From contig BFEA01000090.1 in NCBI GenBank assembly GCA_003427395.1, forward strand, positions 2,707,651 to 2,742,326: DNA of 34,676 nucleotides, written 5' to 3'. Of the stretch, positions 10,561 to 20,840 are shown in pieces (the first letter of the stretch is position 1; the number at the start of each line of letters is the position of its first letter). The position numbers and the translations under genes are program-made. Origin of the DNA: Chara braunii (Eukaryota > Streptophyta > Charophyceae > Charales > Characeae). The notes under the pieces were generated by a model. It searched no databases and was not told the origin of the DNA. It worked only from the letters and a program-made list of their open reading frames with translations.

Positions 10561-13391
10561 GGAGAGCTTCCAGCCGAGGATTTTGGGCGGAGTTGAACCG
10601 CCAGGGCGAAACTGGGGGTTCTTGCCTCAGTCCCGAGGGTCATTCGGCAACTCTGGCTGACAAGGAAAATCACAAAATTTCAAAATCTAGACAGCCGCAG
10701 AAGGGCGGGGCATCAAAAAAATTATGCCCTTCGACTTAGGGACACCGATACAACTCCTTTGACACAAGATATAACCGCAAGACTATACAAAAAGACAACG
10801 AATCTATCACATCTCTTTCATTAGGTTCACACCGCCCTTTTCGTGAGGGCCAAGGAGACAGGGGACACCCTAGGCATTTGAGTCAGCTCTGCGGAGCCTG
10901 TCCGATCGGCTCAATCCTCGTCAGCTGATGGGGGTGGGAGTGGAGGTACCCAGGTCCGGAAGTTTGCTGGAATAGCCCCGATGTTGCGGGAGAAATATGG
11001 GAACCGGACGGAACCTTCGTACCCCAGCACCAGCCTCCACCAGGAACACAAGTTCCTAGCCGGCACCACCGACAGTTGAACTGAGGCTTCCACGTGGCAT
11101 GCGCCACAGGACCACAGGAGCACAGTCAGATCAGTATATGGCAAAATCAACCACGGGGAAGCAAACCGATCTATCAAAACGAACCCCGATCCCCCTATGT
11201 GGCATGCCTTGGACGGACTATACAGATGAACCCGATTGGTCTGCAATAGTGTCCTCCTGACGTCCGGGTCGCAGTAAAGGCTTTCCTCGTCTGCGATCGG
11301 AAAGGGACGGAGGTCAGTAGGGCGGATCGATGTTCGGTTCGAGCACGGGCAGTTGCCCACGCTCACGTTCATAGTGCAACTCTTGACTCCATACAAACCT
11401 CTTCTCGTCCCACTGCGCTCAACCCCACTACAAAAAAAACGCAGGCTGCTAATTGTGTTGACCCCAACAAAAATGTCACCTTGACAAAACGACGATGGTC
11501 AGCGGCAGAGAGATGGGGTGGAACAAATAAGCCCATGTACCCGATGTCCCTAGTCGCCTGCACATACGCCTGGGTGAGCGGAGAAGTTAAACCACGACTC
11601 CCCCCCGGCCTAAATTAATTCGGGCGGACCAGTTGCACAGTGGGGAGAACCAGTGGAGTGGCAAAAATGGAAGATGCGTCGAATTGCCGCTGCAATTTAT
11701 CTCGCGGCCTGGATGATTTTTTCTAATTTTTAAAATATTTTTCCTGGAAAGACTGTGGCCAAATCTACGTACCCTTTAATTTTCAGTTTTTTTGATACAT
11801 TCTTTTGAGCGTGAAAAATCGCTGAAGTTGAGGTACTTTTCCCGTTGGCCCAGACGTGGTAGAGCGGCAAAAATGGAAAATGAGATGAATCGGCGTGACA
11901 TTTTTTTCGCCATCCAAACCTTTTTTTTTTTTTTCTGATATTTTCCCTGGATAGATCATAGCATATTCTACAAGATCTCAAGTTTTCAGATTTTTTCATT
12001 AATTCTTCTGATCACAAAAATTCGCCAAATTTGGCGCTTGAAAATTGCGGGATTGGACCCGCCTGCCCCTGCTGGTTGCCGCCTCCCTAAAAACCCGGTC
12101 CGTAAAGCCAGGAAGGCCGAATTTAGGGAGTGGTGGTTTACGACGTGGCGCCTGAACAACCAGGAGAGAGGAGAAAAAGGCCGGCGACGATCTCGCACAC
12201 GATCTAGGTGCGGGGATCGGCAGTTAGTCGGGAGGGGAAAGAGGGCATCAGCATGCTCATGCACTCGGGCAGACATCCAACACCCAATGCCCCGGACGCG
12301 CAATCAGGTGCTCCACAAGACGAAGACACCACACACCTGTAATTCTCATACATCCATAGACTTTCTGACAGAGAAGCATTCAACATCCATAGACACTCAC
12401 AGCCAAAGCCATGCATGCACATGACTGAGTATCCAAACTTAGTCTTTAGCGTACACAACAAATGGACAAACCAGCAATGGAGAAGAAGCGAGTCCCTCAC
12501 TATTCAAAATTACAACAACATCGGCACTCTGCATGCACGACCACCAAACCCGACGAACGGAAACCAGCCATAGCCATAAGGCCCTGCCGCTGGCGGCATT
12601 CCGTGTCCACCACCGCTCAGTTCCTCCAACAGCCTTACCCTGAGTCTATCGCTAATTCCAACCACGCCGTCACCCCGCCCGTTCCTTGGGCACGGTGAGC
12701 CTATTCACCGCCGTAGTCATTGGGCATAGCTCGCGCAACCGAGATCAGAGAGAGGGAGAGAAAGGAGCTGTGCAAATTCATAGTGGAAGGCGGCGGGGCA
12801 TCAGCGTGCAATGCGGGTAGCGAGGGGGGTAGATGAGGAGGAGCGAAGGAAAAAGGTTCCAGAAGGTAAGAAGGCGGGATGATCAAATTTTTTGTTCACT
12901 TGGGGTGGTTGTTCAAGCCATGCCCGTAAGTTTGCCTTTACGGCTTGATCCGACTAACACAACTGACGACCAATCAATCGCGTCGAAGGGCAAGGAGAGG
13001 ATGGGATGAAGGGTCTAGAGGAAGACGAAGGGGTACGAGGAGACGAAGGACAGCTTGTTGTGCGCGCTCAAAGTGGAAAGCGCGCTTGAGTGACAAGCAA
13101 GAATTAAAAAATGGTCGCGCGCTCGCTGGCTGATGCAAAGAAAAATTGAAAATACCGTCAACCGAAACTCATAACTGTTTTTTGAAATTCCCACTCGGTC
13201 GCTAATCGTCCGTGCGAGACTACTTTGAACAAAGACAGGCAAATCGAAAAGATGCATGCAGATGGCCCTCAATATCCAAAACGGACCCCCATTTCTGTAG
13301 TCAGCTAGGATATGTAATTCGGGGCTTACTTCGGGGTTTTATCCGAAGGGTACGTGAAGCTGCGAGGTACTGAACTTGGCTTATCACAAGC
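10561..13391. other. Unassigned intronic stretch
   Basis: No gene or element is recognised in these 2.8 kb. A 161-codon minus-strand open frame at 10911-11396 has no family I recognise and no repeat bias. 12300-12890 is ordinary unique-looking sequence. Nothing supports an exon here: host exons B and C already join in phase. Confidence 0.4.
11640..12030 (+). repeat. Diverged tandem duplication, ~220-bp unit
   Basis: Two blocks share the same order of motifs: GGCAAAAATGGAA..., then an AT-rich stretch with TTTTCCTGGA or TTTCCCTGGA, then TTTTCAG, TTCTTTTGAGCGTGAAAAATCG or TTCTTCTGATCACAAAAATTCG. The first spans about 11640-11830, the second 11862-12030. Divergence is high, so the duplication is old. 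Confidence 0.6.
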
Positions 13392-14330
13392 TCACTCCGA
13401 ATAGAGCTGCACAATCTGGCCTGCTTCCAATTGCTCCGAAGTGCCAGTCCCCACTACCCAACCGGTTTCTTTGAAGAAAATACCTTTCCTTAGCGTTCTA
13501 ACCCAAGCTAAGGGAATTGAGAAGATGATCTGCTCCAAGTTGTGTGGGAGTTGGTGGGCATACCTAAGCCCACTCCTTAATTGATCTGCGGTTATCCAAT
13601 CATTTTCTTTCTTATCCCATAGATCTTTGACCCTCAAAACCCCTCTTTTGACCCACAAGGACCATGGTGGGACAAAACTATTGAATATACAACCATTCTG
13701 ATCCGTGATCCATTTGTGGCCAAAGAGGGGAGGGGAAGGGTCTGTTGAGTAGGCGTAATCTACAACACATTTTCAACAGAGACACCCATAGATTATCCAA
13801 TAACAGATTACTTCTAGCTGCTCCCCTCAACCCTTCTTCCCTAGGCTGCTCCTTTGCTCGGGGGATGCTCCAGAATAAATCTTCCACCCATGTGAGAGGA
13901 TGGATGTCCTCAGTTGTCGGGGGAGCCAATCTACGGATTTGTTCAAGAGCCATGGGTTGCCAAGGCTTATCAATGGAAAAAGTAATTATTTTATCCATTG
14001 AAGTGATAGCGCTTGACACTGCAGGGAAGGATCAAGAACTCCCAGTCCTCCTCTGGATGTGGGCTGAATTAGGGAAAGGCACCCCACTCTAGGGATGACT
14101 TTTCCAGCTTGTGATTTCCTCTCCATAAAAGGTGGCCACCTGTTTTTGAAGTTTCTCTGTTCTTGTCTTACTGATAGCCCACAAAGCAGATTTATACCAC
14201 ATCGAAGCTAATGCCACATTGCTAATTATCAGTGCTCTTCCGAACAGCGAGGTTTGTTGGTTTTCCATTGGTGTATATTGTCGATGGCCGGACGCGTGAT
14301 CCAGTCGTCGTTTGACATCAAAAGTACGAG
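13392..14330 (-). pseudogene. Inverted LINE ORF2 segment (post-RT domain)
   Basis: Minus-strand peptides match the LINE at 24.7-25.6 kb closely: PMALEQIRRLAP plus TEDIHPLTWVEDLFW, RPFPSP, and VKRGVLRVKDLWD followed by LEQIIFSIPLAWVRTLRKG. The frame is broken at several places. At LEQIIFSIP this copy has CAG for Gln where the other LINE has TAG. The match reaches to about 14330 (VIPVRILLI-type region not present; DDWITRP-like sequence present). Confidence 0.85.
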
Positions 14331-14377
14331 GAATAACAATTCGACTTTCTCAGCCAGACAAAGACGTAGAGTCAATG

Positions 14378-14936
14378 TCCAGGATCGCTCCTCTTATGGA
14401 GGAGATGCAACTGCATCTGGAGAAGTCTGACAGGAAAGGACTGGCCTTGGGATTGGAGGGCAATTCTACTGGGTCGATGGGAACCCTTTGATTTCTCTCT
14501 TTCAAAGTTTCAAAATTGGTCGTAAAGCGATCTTATGAACCATGTGGTATAGACGTTGTGTCAAAGCAAGAGAAGGTGGAAGGATTAGAGGTTGCTGAAC
14601 TTATCGTCCAATTCATACAAACAGAAATCCGAGCTCACTGGTCGACTCTGAAAACCAAATTAATGCTTTTTCACCAAAAAAAGATTTCTACAACACATTC
14701 AAGAATTTAATTTGGACTGGCTGGGGAAAACTGCAGGGCGGGGACTGGGCGAGGTGGTCTGGCCAGGTGTGGAAACAGTGGGTCATCTACAGCGAGACTT
14801 CCAGCTTGTTTTTCGTCACTGGTTTACACTTCAGCCCGGAGACTCACTCAGATCTCCCGATTGTTTCCCAGATTTTTTCCCTCCTTCGGAATTCTCCCTG
14901 ATTGATATGCAATTATATGGTTTAAGGGAGGACTAA
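14378..14936 (+). pseudogene. LINE ORF2 C-terminal segment
   Basis: Plus-strand translation in shifting frames gives LLWRRCNCIWRSLTGKDW, WDWRAILLGRWEP, QTEIRAHW and a block starting MDWLGKTAGRGLGEVVWPG. These line up in order with the C-terminal 200 codons of the LINE at 23.5-24.1 kb. Frame changes near 14500 and 14710 show that it is dead. Confidence 0.85.
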
Positions 14937-15227
14937 GTTTAAATAGACTCTTGGATAGATAGGAAATCTGGCTGACAAATGGCATCTGGTGGTCCCTCTG
15001 GAACTGGAGGGATTTCCTATTCTTTTACAACATAATTCATATTTTTTTTATAGGTAATGGGATGATTGCCATGGGATGATGGACCCAGTAGGGATAGGTA
15101 GGGGAAGGAAGAACTAGTTTATACTACTTATAGTAGCAGGTATCCCGCGCCTGGCACAGGGTGAAGAGGTTCTCTCCCCTTTCCAATATCCTGTCCTGAT
15201 CCTTTGAACTCATTTTGTATATGGGAC

Positions 15228-15338
15228 GCTGGACCCGTTTTCCAGCAGGTGATGCTCCCCACCAATAGATGGAGCCTCTTCCCAGGTGTTAGTGGTGTCT
15301 GCTCTTACCAGCACCACTAACACAGAGGGGGATTTTAC

Positions 15339-15366
<28 letters not shown>
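15228..15366 (+). repeat. LINE 3' UTR and poly(A) tail
   Basis: About 110 bp match, on the opposite strand, 23305-23430 (e.g. CCACCAATAGATGGAGCCTC). The run of 28 A at 15339-15366 closes it. In both copies the segment lies between the LINE ORF2 end and a poly(A) run, so I read it as the 3' UTR, the likely template-recognition region for the element's reverse transcriptase. A separate SINE sharing this tail is the alternative. Confidence 0.75.
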
Positions 15367-15369
<3 letters not shown>

Positions 15370-15398
15370 TCAGGTCCTATGTGATCGAAAGGGCTTAC

Positions 15399-15714
15399 CA
15401 CACAGAGATGTTGGTCTCAACCATGGAATGTGCAACGTACTTCTCCCCCCAAAGCAGATCTACCCATTCCAGATGCACTCTCCCGCCCCCTCCACCAGCT
15501 CCTCCAACAGGAGCCCCATTCCCTCCAGCACTCGAAATTATGGAGGTGTTCTCCATCTTCAAACTCCTAAGAAACAACAGCACGCTCCCTCCGGCTCCAC
15601 CTCCACTGCCACCAATTAGTTCACCTCCATGGCGCTTCTCAGCATCAGCTCCATCAGCTGTGATTGATCCAGACACCTCGAGTACTCCTAGTGGATACTC
15701 CATCGAACCGAACA
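15399..15714 (-). CDS. Exon B of a plant glycine-rich membrane-protein gene
   Basis: Minus-strand exon of 316 bp with acceptor AG at 15715-15716 and donor GTAAG at 15394-15398. Joined to exon A (phase 1), the first codon becomes GTG and the frame reads VFGSMEYPLGVLEVSGSI, then GGSGGGAGGSVLLFLRSL, then GGAGGGGGRVHLEWVDL. This Gly-rich beta-repeat pattern is that of the large plant glycine-rich/ephrin type-B receptor-like proteins (their typical string is GGSGGTxLLFL...GGGGGRVHF). The exon ends with two bases (TG) that pair with the first base of exon C. No stop or frameshift is seen. An upstream ATG at 15769 is intronic and not the start. Confidence 0.82.
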
Positions 15715-15844
15715 CTTCAAGTAATCCACAATGCATCCCACCAAACAGAAATAGAAATGAAGGTAGCACATGATATGTCAGACATAGAAGGCACAGTGTG
15801 TCAGAGCCCCAAGTGTGCCCTCGTTATCCTCTCCCCCTTTCTGC

Positions 15845-16700
15845 CAGTGTGTGTGTAAACCATCTTGTCAACAGAATCGATGCTCCTCCTCCCTCCCTGA
15901 GCGCATCATGTTGCGGCCCCCACTGACTCCCTCACTTCTCCCCCTCTGACATGCATGCAATACATTCTATGATCCCCAGCGACATTTCATCTTTCCCGAA
16001 TATGTGTGCGACACGTTCTTGCACATCCCATCCATGCTCCCACACCCACCAAACTGAATCCAAACCCTGTTGCAGCCTGCAGAGACGCTCCAACTTCCCC
16101 CCCTGTCGTCCATGCAAAGCATCTTGTGACCTCAAATCAACACTCCCCATTCCCCCAGCATGCATGTAACGGATCTTACAACCTTCAGTGATTCTATAAC
16201 AGCCCCCTAACATGTGTATGAGGCATCCTGCAGTCCCATCAACACTCCCAATACACTCCATGTAAATCATACTGCTGACCTGGCAACACCGTTGATGCCC
16301 ATACTCCCCCCTGACATGCCTGTAAAGCATCTTGTGAACCGCATTGACACTCTCCGTGACCCCAGCCTCCACGTACACTCTATTTGTGACCCTCATGGAT
16401 GCCCCCCCCCACCCCACCCCTCGGACCCTGCATATGGGGCATACTGCAATTCATTGATGATTTGACTTCACCCTCTTCAACATGCCTGAAAAGCATCTCG
16501 TGACCCCCATTGACACTCCCTCGTCCCTCACATGCCTGTAAAGCATCTTTCGAACCCATCAAGACCCTCTCATCGCACGTGGGAAATGTAGTTTGACCTG
16601 TCGTTGATGCTCCCCATTCTCCCAATGTCAAGGATCTTGCAATGTCAATGGGCGCTCCGGCTGCCATATCAACTACTTGCCCCACATGTGCATAAGCCGT
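15845..16700 (+). repeat. Degenerate ~50-60-bp minisatellite
   Basis: Around 14 imperfect units share the core ACATGCCTGTAAAGCATCTT, then GTGACCCC, ATTGACACTCCC. Clear copies of the core start near 16313, 16483 and 16534, with weaker ones at about 15850, 15950, 16000, 16100, 16155, 16206, 16254, 16370, 16575 and 16680. The spacer is C-rich. Open frames on both strands here are translations of the repeat. It lies in the intron between host exons A and B and ends in a (TG)n run. Confidence 0.7.
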
Positions 16701-16724
16701 TCTAACTCCCTACAACACTGTGTG

Positions 16725-16726
<2 letters not shown>

Positions 16727-16797
<71 letters not shown>

Positions 16798-16799
16798 TT
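16727..16799 (+). repeat. (TG)n microsatellite
   Basis: About 35 TG units with one C interruption; Z-DNA-prone. Confidence 0.95.
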
Positions 16800-16879
16800 G
16801 ATCATGCGTGTATCCTACCTCCAACAATCAAGCTTCCGTGCAAAACATTGGGGACCGATCCACTGCGGCAAAGACAAGC

Positions 16880-17004
16880 AATACTAGCTTGTGGCCTTAT
16901 TAGATTTTCCATATGAACAGCTGTGATGATTTAGCAAGGTGCAAATACTAGCTTGTGGCCTTAGATTTTCCATATGAACAGCTGTGATGATTTAGCAAGG
17001 TGCA
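16880..17004 (+). repeat. Recent tandem duplication, 64/61 bp
   Basis: 16880-16943 and 16944-17004 are identical apart from a three-base (TTA) difference. The unit starts AATACTAGCTTGTGGCC and ends AGCAAGGTGCA. Confidence 0.95.
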
Positions 17005-17832
17005 ATTCTAGTGCCATGGAACAAAGCCCATAGTTTCGACCAGGGCAATGCACCCCGAAAGATGCGTCCCAAAGCTTCCCAGTGCAGCATTCAGCGCAAG
17101 ACCCAGATGCCTTCAGCATGCATGCGTAAGAAAGACTACACATCATACACATGACAATGGATAACCGAAAAGCAAATGAAATCGTAAGGGGTTAATGACA
17201 GACTATTTTGGCCAGACTCTCACCGACTCATCAGGAGGCTGAACGCTTGACAGTCCAGAATTGCCATATTGATATTTTGAGTCACAATCTACTCGGGTTC
17301 CTGTTGCGTAGACAGCCAGGCGGGTGGAAAATCCAGCAATGCAACGCAGGCAGCAGAAAACACAGAGGTTTGGCTGGCAGGCAAGAAGGCAGGAAGAAAA
17401 GCAACAAGACAAGTAACAGCAAGCCACACGGTCAAGAGCCCGGGATGGGGAAGAAAAGCAGGCAGCAAACAAGCAAGCATGGAACAGGCAGGCAAGCGTG
17501 CAGGTTGGCGGCAGGGCAAGAGAGGCAAGTGCGCAGGCGAGCAACAAGACCAAGCTGCAGCGCAGTAGGCAACACAAGGCAAGCAGACAAACAGCCATGC
17601 AGTAGGGCAGTACCAAGAGGGCAGTGTATACATTCAGCACAGACTTATCAACTACTCTCACCACAAGTAGAACACAACAGAGAGTAGGTTCACACCACCA
17701 TCAAGAGTACGGGAGCCATTTTGATGATTGTTTATCATCACCAGGGAACATATAGACACACGGGCATCTCAAACCCACGAGTCCCCCTACTTGTACAGGC
17801 ACTTCTAACAAACAACACCTTTTGGAGGGGGG

Positions 17833-17841
<9 letters not shown>
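17005..17841. other. Unassigned intron stretch with GGCAGGCAAG-type low complexity
   Basis: 17330-17600 is rich in short AGGCAGGCAAG and AACAAGCAAG words, which give open frames on both strands (Cys/Ala/Leu-rich on the minus strand). I see no splice-supported exon or known domain. Confidence 0.4.

Positions 17842-17919
<78 letters not shown>
17842..17919 (+). repeat. (GA)n microsatellite
   Basis: About 39 GA units in the A-B intron. Confidence 0.95.
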
Positions 17920-17922
<3 letters not shown>

Positions 17923-18174
17923 CCTGGCGTCAGTCTGACACCAGATGAGTGTATAATTGCCTGCTTGAGCACCTGTACTTGTTCATTCATCAAACCGAGT
18001 TTGGAGTTTTGTCATTGTGTTAAACTTCATTCCATTGGTCCATCCGATTCAGACAAGCCTGTGCTTGTCCTTGATATGTACTGGGATTACGAGTCTGTTG
18101 CACTCAGTCTGTGCATGAATCAAGCCTGCCTCTCCCTCACATCATCTCACGATGGATTCCCACCACATAGATAC

Positions 18175-18178
<4 letters not shown>

Positions 18179-18242
<64 letters not shown>
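18179..18242 (+). repeat. (GA)n microsatellite next to the exon A donor
   Basis: About 32 units. On the gene's strand the intron opens GTGAGC and runs directly into this (CT)n tract, so a long polypyrimidine tract sits at the 5' end of the intron. Confidence 0.95.
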
Positions 18243-18243
<1 letters not shown>

Positions 18244-18248
18244 CTCAC

Positions 18249-18464
18249 CAAGAACACCACCTCCGCTGCTTCCTTCTCCCAATTCCAATACTCCACCTCC
18301 ACTTCCGAATTCACAAGGAAGTTTGTCATTTCCATAGCTTTTGCCGCCGAGCGCAACGCTTGTGTTGAAATAAGCAATTCCACCCATTCCACCATGACCA
18401 CCTCCTCCTCCTGCGCCTTTGCTTGCTACCTCCCCTTTACCAGGGCCATCACCTCCCATGCACC
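18249..18464 (-). CDS. Exon A of a plant glycine-rich membrane-protein gene
   Basis: Minus-strand exon of 216 bp. The acceptor is TTTTGCAG (AG at 18465-18466) and the donor is GTGAGC (from 18248). Two bases complete the incoming codon and the exon ends in phase 1, which fits exon B. The peptide contains GDGPGKGEVASKGAGGGGGH and GGKSYGNDKLPCEFGSGGG. The second string is a recognisable signature of the plant glycine-rich protein family that includes Arabidopsis At5g11700 and At4g32920 (usual form GGxSYGNxxLPCExGSGxG). Family members are about 1,400 residues with a Cys-rich part and C-terminal membrane segments, so this is a small internal piece. Upstream exons are not recognised in the window. 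Confidence 0.82.
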
Positions 18465-18557
18465 CTGCAAAACCATTGTGCATGTTGAAATCAGGTTTCC
18501 ACAGCATGCCGTGGTCCATTGGAAAGAAAGACGTTTTTTTAACTTTTTTAACTCTTC

Positions 18558-18558
<1 letters not shown>

Positions 18559-18597
<39 letters not shown>

Positions 18598-18707
18598 TCT
18601 CTATCTCTCTCTCACTCTAACACCTGCCTTTTGCCAAATTGGGTACTCTACCATTTCCACACCATTTTATTACAATTTTATCCCTAAAGACCCCCCCCCC
18701 CCCCCCC
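18559..18707 (+). repeat. Two poly(C) runs
   Basis: C37 at 18559-18595 and C17 at 18691-18707. On the other strand these are long G runs, likely to form quadruplexes and prone to sequencing error. Confidence 0.9.
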
Positions 18708-18720
18708 TCCTCCCCCAATG

Positions 18721-18787
18721 GAACAGATAGTAAACTGATCAGAACAGATACTACACTTGATCTTAGCCAAAGGGCCGACAAAGGTAT
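18721..18787 (-). ncRNA. U2 snRNA 5'-domain-like sequence, truncated (probable pseudogene)
   Basis: The minus strand begins ATACCTTTGTCGGCCC and contains GGCTAAGATCAAGTGTAGTA followed by TCTGTTCTGATCAGTTT. This is the first ~62 nt of U2: stem-loop I, the GUAGUA branch-point-pairing element and part of stem IIa. The ATACCTTT start is the plant form. About four to six positions differ from the plant consensus as I remember it. After 18721 the match ends and poly(G) follows, with no Sm site (AUUUUUG type). No plant snRNA upstream element (RTCCCACATCG) is visible upstream. Hence a 3'-truncated retrocopy or decayed gene is more likely than a working U2 gene. Confidence 0.72.
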
Positions 18788-19799
18788 CAGAACACATTAT
18801 TTTAAAGCCAAACAAGAAGAATTCATAGACGCAAAACAGAAACATGCAAATCTTCAAAGATCAGGAGGATGGTGCAAGGGTCCCAGCCCCTTCAAACTAC
18901 TGTCACATGATCTTCCTATGAATAGAACGCACGGTGGATGGTTAATGGAGGCCCACATTTTCATCATGTTCTGAATGCTGTTTGTAAGAAAACCCGAAGG
19001 CCTTTTCAACCAAACTTGCTACCACTCTGTAGAGTGGACACCACAGTCCAAAAGACACAACATTTGACACACAGCAACCTTGAGGTAAAAAAAAAAAAAA
19101 GGAAAACAGGCCAACATATCATGCTTTCAGTGCTTTACATGGTTAACCCCGTTAACAGTGTGTGATCTCTGTGTTGAGACTGAAAGTTTCCCCCAAAACA
19201 AATCATGCTTTCAGTTCCTTGACTGTCAGATAATCGTTACTTGCTGGACCTGCTGGTTCGGTCTTCTGCGGTAGTCTTTGCTAAAAAAAACCTTCAGCCT
19301 ATTAGACTTTGTTGTAGAGATTCTTGGCCAAGTCTTAGACTCTAGTCGATTTATTTACCAGTTCACACCTATCTTTTTGACTTTTCTTTTCTATCTTCCT
19401 AGTCCTTATTTTCTAGGGGCTGTAGTACTCTTTACCCCTTGCCTGTGTTTTAGCCCTCAAAACTTAAGGAACTGTTTCTCCTTCAAAAGCTAAACCTTTA
19501 AGCACTCGTCATTTGTCTACTTATGGGGGATGTGTAGTCTCCGGCGGAATAGTCTCGGGGGAACGCTGATCTGGGTCAGGGGAGCATGGTGGGTGTGGGG
19601 TAACTAAGTGGGCGGTGGAGTTTATTCAGAGGGTTGGAAGGTGAAGGGGTGGGGGGAGTTGGAAGGTGTGTATGGTATGTACTTTGCTGTTTAGTGGTTT
19701 GGTTCTGGATGCAAGGGAGGTGTCTGGTTTAGCTACACTTGTGCTGTTAACTAAGAGGTTACTGGGTGATTAGTAGGTAATGTTAATGGTTTTCTGTGT
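18788..19799. other. No gene recognised
   Basis: Ordinary mixed sequence with a short poly(A) at 19087-19100 and a T-rich stretch at 19300-19480. No exon with family similarity to the glycine-rich gene was found on the minus strand, where upstream exons would be expected. Confidence 0.4.
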
Positions 19800-20840
19800 G
19801 TTTTAGGAATTAGATTGTGTCGTCTGCTCTGTCTTGTAGACTGCGGGGGTCTGTTTCTCGGTTGGGAATCTGTGAGCTTATCGTGCGGATGGTCGGTTTT
19901 TGGGAATGATGGGATGTCATGGTTAACCAGTCTTTCATTCTCAGTCTGTTTCCTTCTATGGTGCTTAAATTTCCTCCTCCTAGCTTGAATGTGGTGAATC
20001 TTTTGATGATTTCTGGTAGATTGCCTGGGTGCTTTTCACTCTGGGTCGGGGTTCTCTTCCATAGGGCGTGTATTTCAGTTTCTACAATTTGTTTGATGTT
20101 TATTAGGGGGGTTTCAGAGTTAATTGGGTTATTTTCAAAAGTCCTTTCACACCTTTTCTTTTTCAAAGGCTAATTCTTTAGAGCCCAACCAATTCAATTA
20201 CCTGTCAAATCTGGACAGGACGGCCTTTCAGGCCTTTTTTATTGTCATTATAGTATTACGGGGAACCCCGTAGCAGCCACATCCGTGCTCAAGCCTCCAA
20301 CGAGGGAACATGCGGGAGCTACACCCACCAGCAGGTGCGATACCTGCTACAGCAGGTGTCCAGATAGCCCACAGGGTCGCCTTTCTTATTTGTGAGAAGA
20401 AAAATAGGTCAAAGCCCTTGAGGGGTGGGGTTTTCTCTATCTACAGGAATATGATGCCTGGGTTCATTTGCACTTTTCTGCTAGTGTGTCTGCTCCAGGT
20501 TCTCTCAACGTCATACCGGAGGTTCTCTGCTAGTGTGTCTGCTCCAGGTTCTCTCAACGTCATACCAGAGGGTTTGGGATTTTTCGCATTCCAGGAAACA
20601 ATGATTTAGCGTTTCGATGGCTTTTGTGTTGCAAACTTTGCACCATGAGGTTTTATCGGATCTGTCATCTTTCTTCCTTCTTTGTGCTAGCCAGTCGCTC
20701 ACGGGGACTGCTCCGAATGTGATAAGCCATCATAGACTTGCCAGTTTGACTGCTTTTGCGTTGAAAACGGGAGACCAAGAGGGTGTGAAGGTGGTGGTTG
20801 CGAGGCCTTTTGCCGTCTTTTTTGTATTATTGTAGTAGTT
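19800..20840 (-). pseudogene. LINE ORF2 C-terminal half (zinc-binding RVT and tail), decayed
   Basis: Minus-strand peptides: PVFNAKAVKLASLWWLI followed by SDWLAQRRK (about 20640-20790), then CKVCNTKAIETLNHCFLEC (about 20585-20640), which is the zinc-binding reverse-transcriptase-associated domain. NIKQIVETEIHALW lies near 20070-20110 and matches NIKQFVETEIRAKW of the LINE at 23-28 kb. Between the two blocks, 20170-20480 has no LINE similarity and includes a 49-bp tandem duplication. This is the downstream part of the same copy as 22270-23180; the two are separated by a DNA transposon. Confidence 0.8.
20478..20573 (+). repeat. 49-bp tandem duplication
   Basis: CTGCTAGTGTGTCTGCTCCA starts at 20478 and again at 20527. 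The two copies agree almost exactly through GTCATACC. It lies within the decayed LINE. Confidence 0.9.

Larger units (their letters stand above)
13392..15366 (+). mobile_element. 5'-truncated LINE with internal inversion (twin-priming structure)
   Basis: The right part (14378-15366) is a plus-strand LINE 3' end: ORF2 C-terminus, 3' UTR and a 28-base poly(A) tail at 15339-15366. The left part (13392-14330) is ORF2 sequence of the same LINE family on the minus strand. Its more 5' end lies at the junction and its more 3' end at the outer edge. This is the arrangement produced by twin priming during target-primed reverse transcription. About 190 codons between the two parts are missing at the junction. 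The poly(A) tail ends 32 bp from the splice donor of host exon B. A target duplication was not found by eye. Confidence 0.75.

Noticed and set aside
17203-17687. 150-codon open frames on both strands
   Set aside because: Low-complexity GGCAGGCAAG words, with no domain and no splice support; exons A and B already join in phase.
18721-18787. Functional U2 snRNA gene
   Set aside because: The match stops after about 62 nt, with no Sm site and no plant snRNA promoter element seen.
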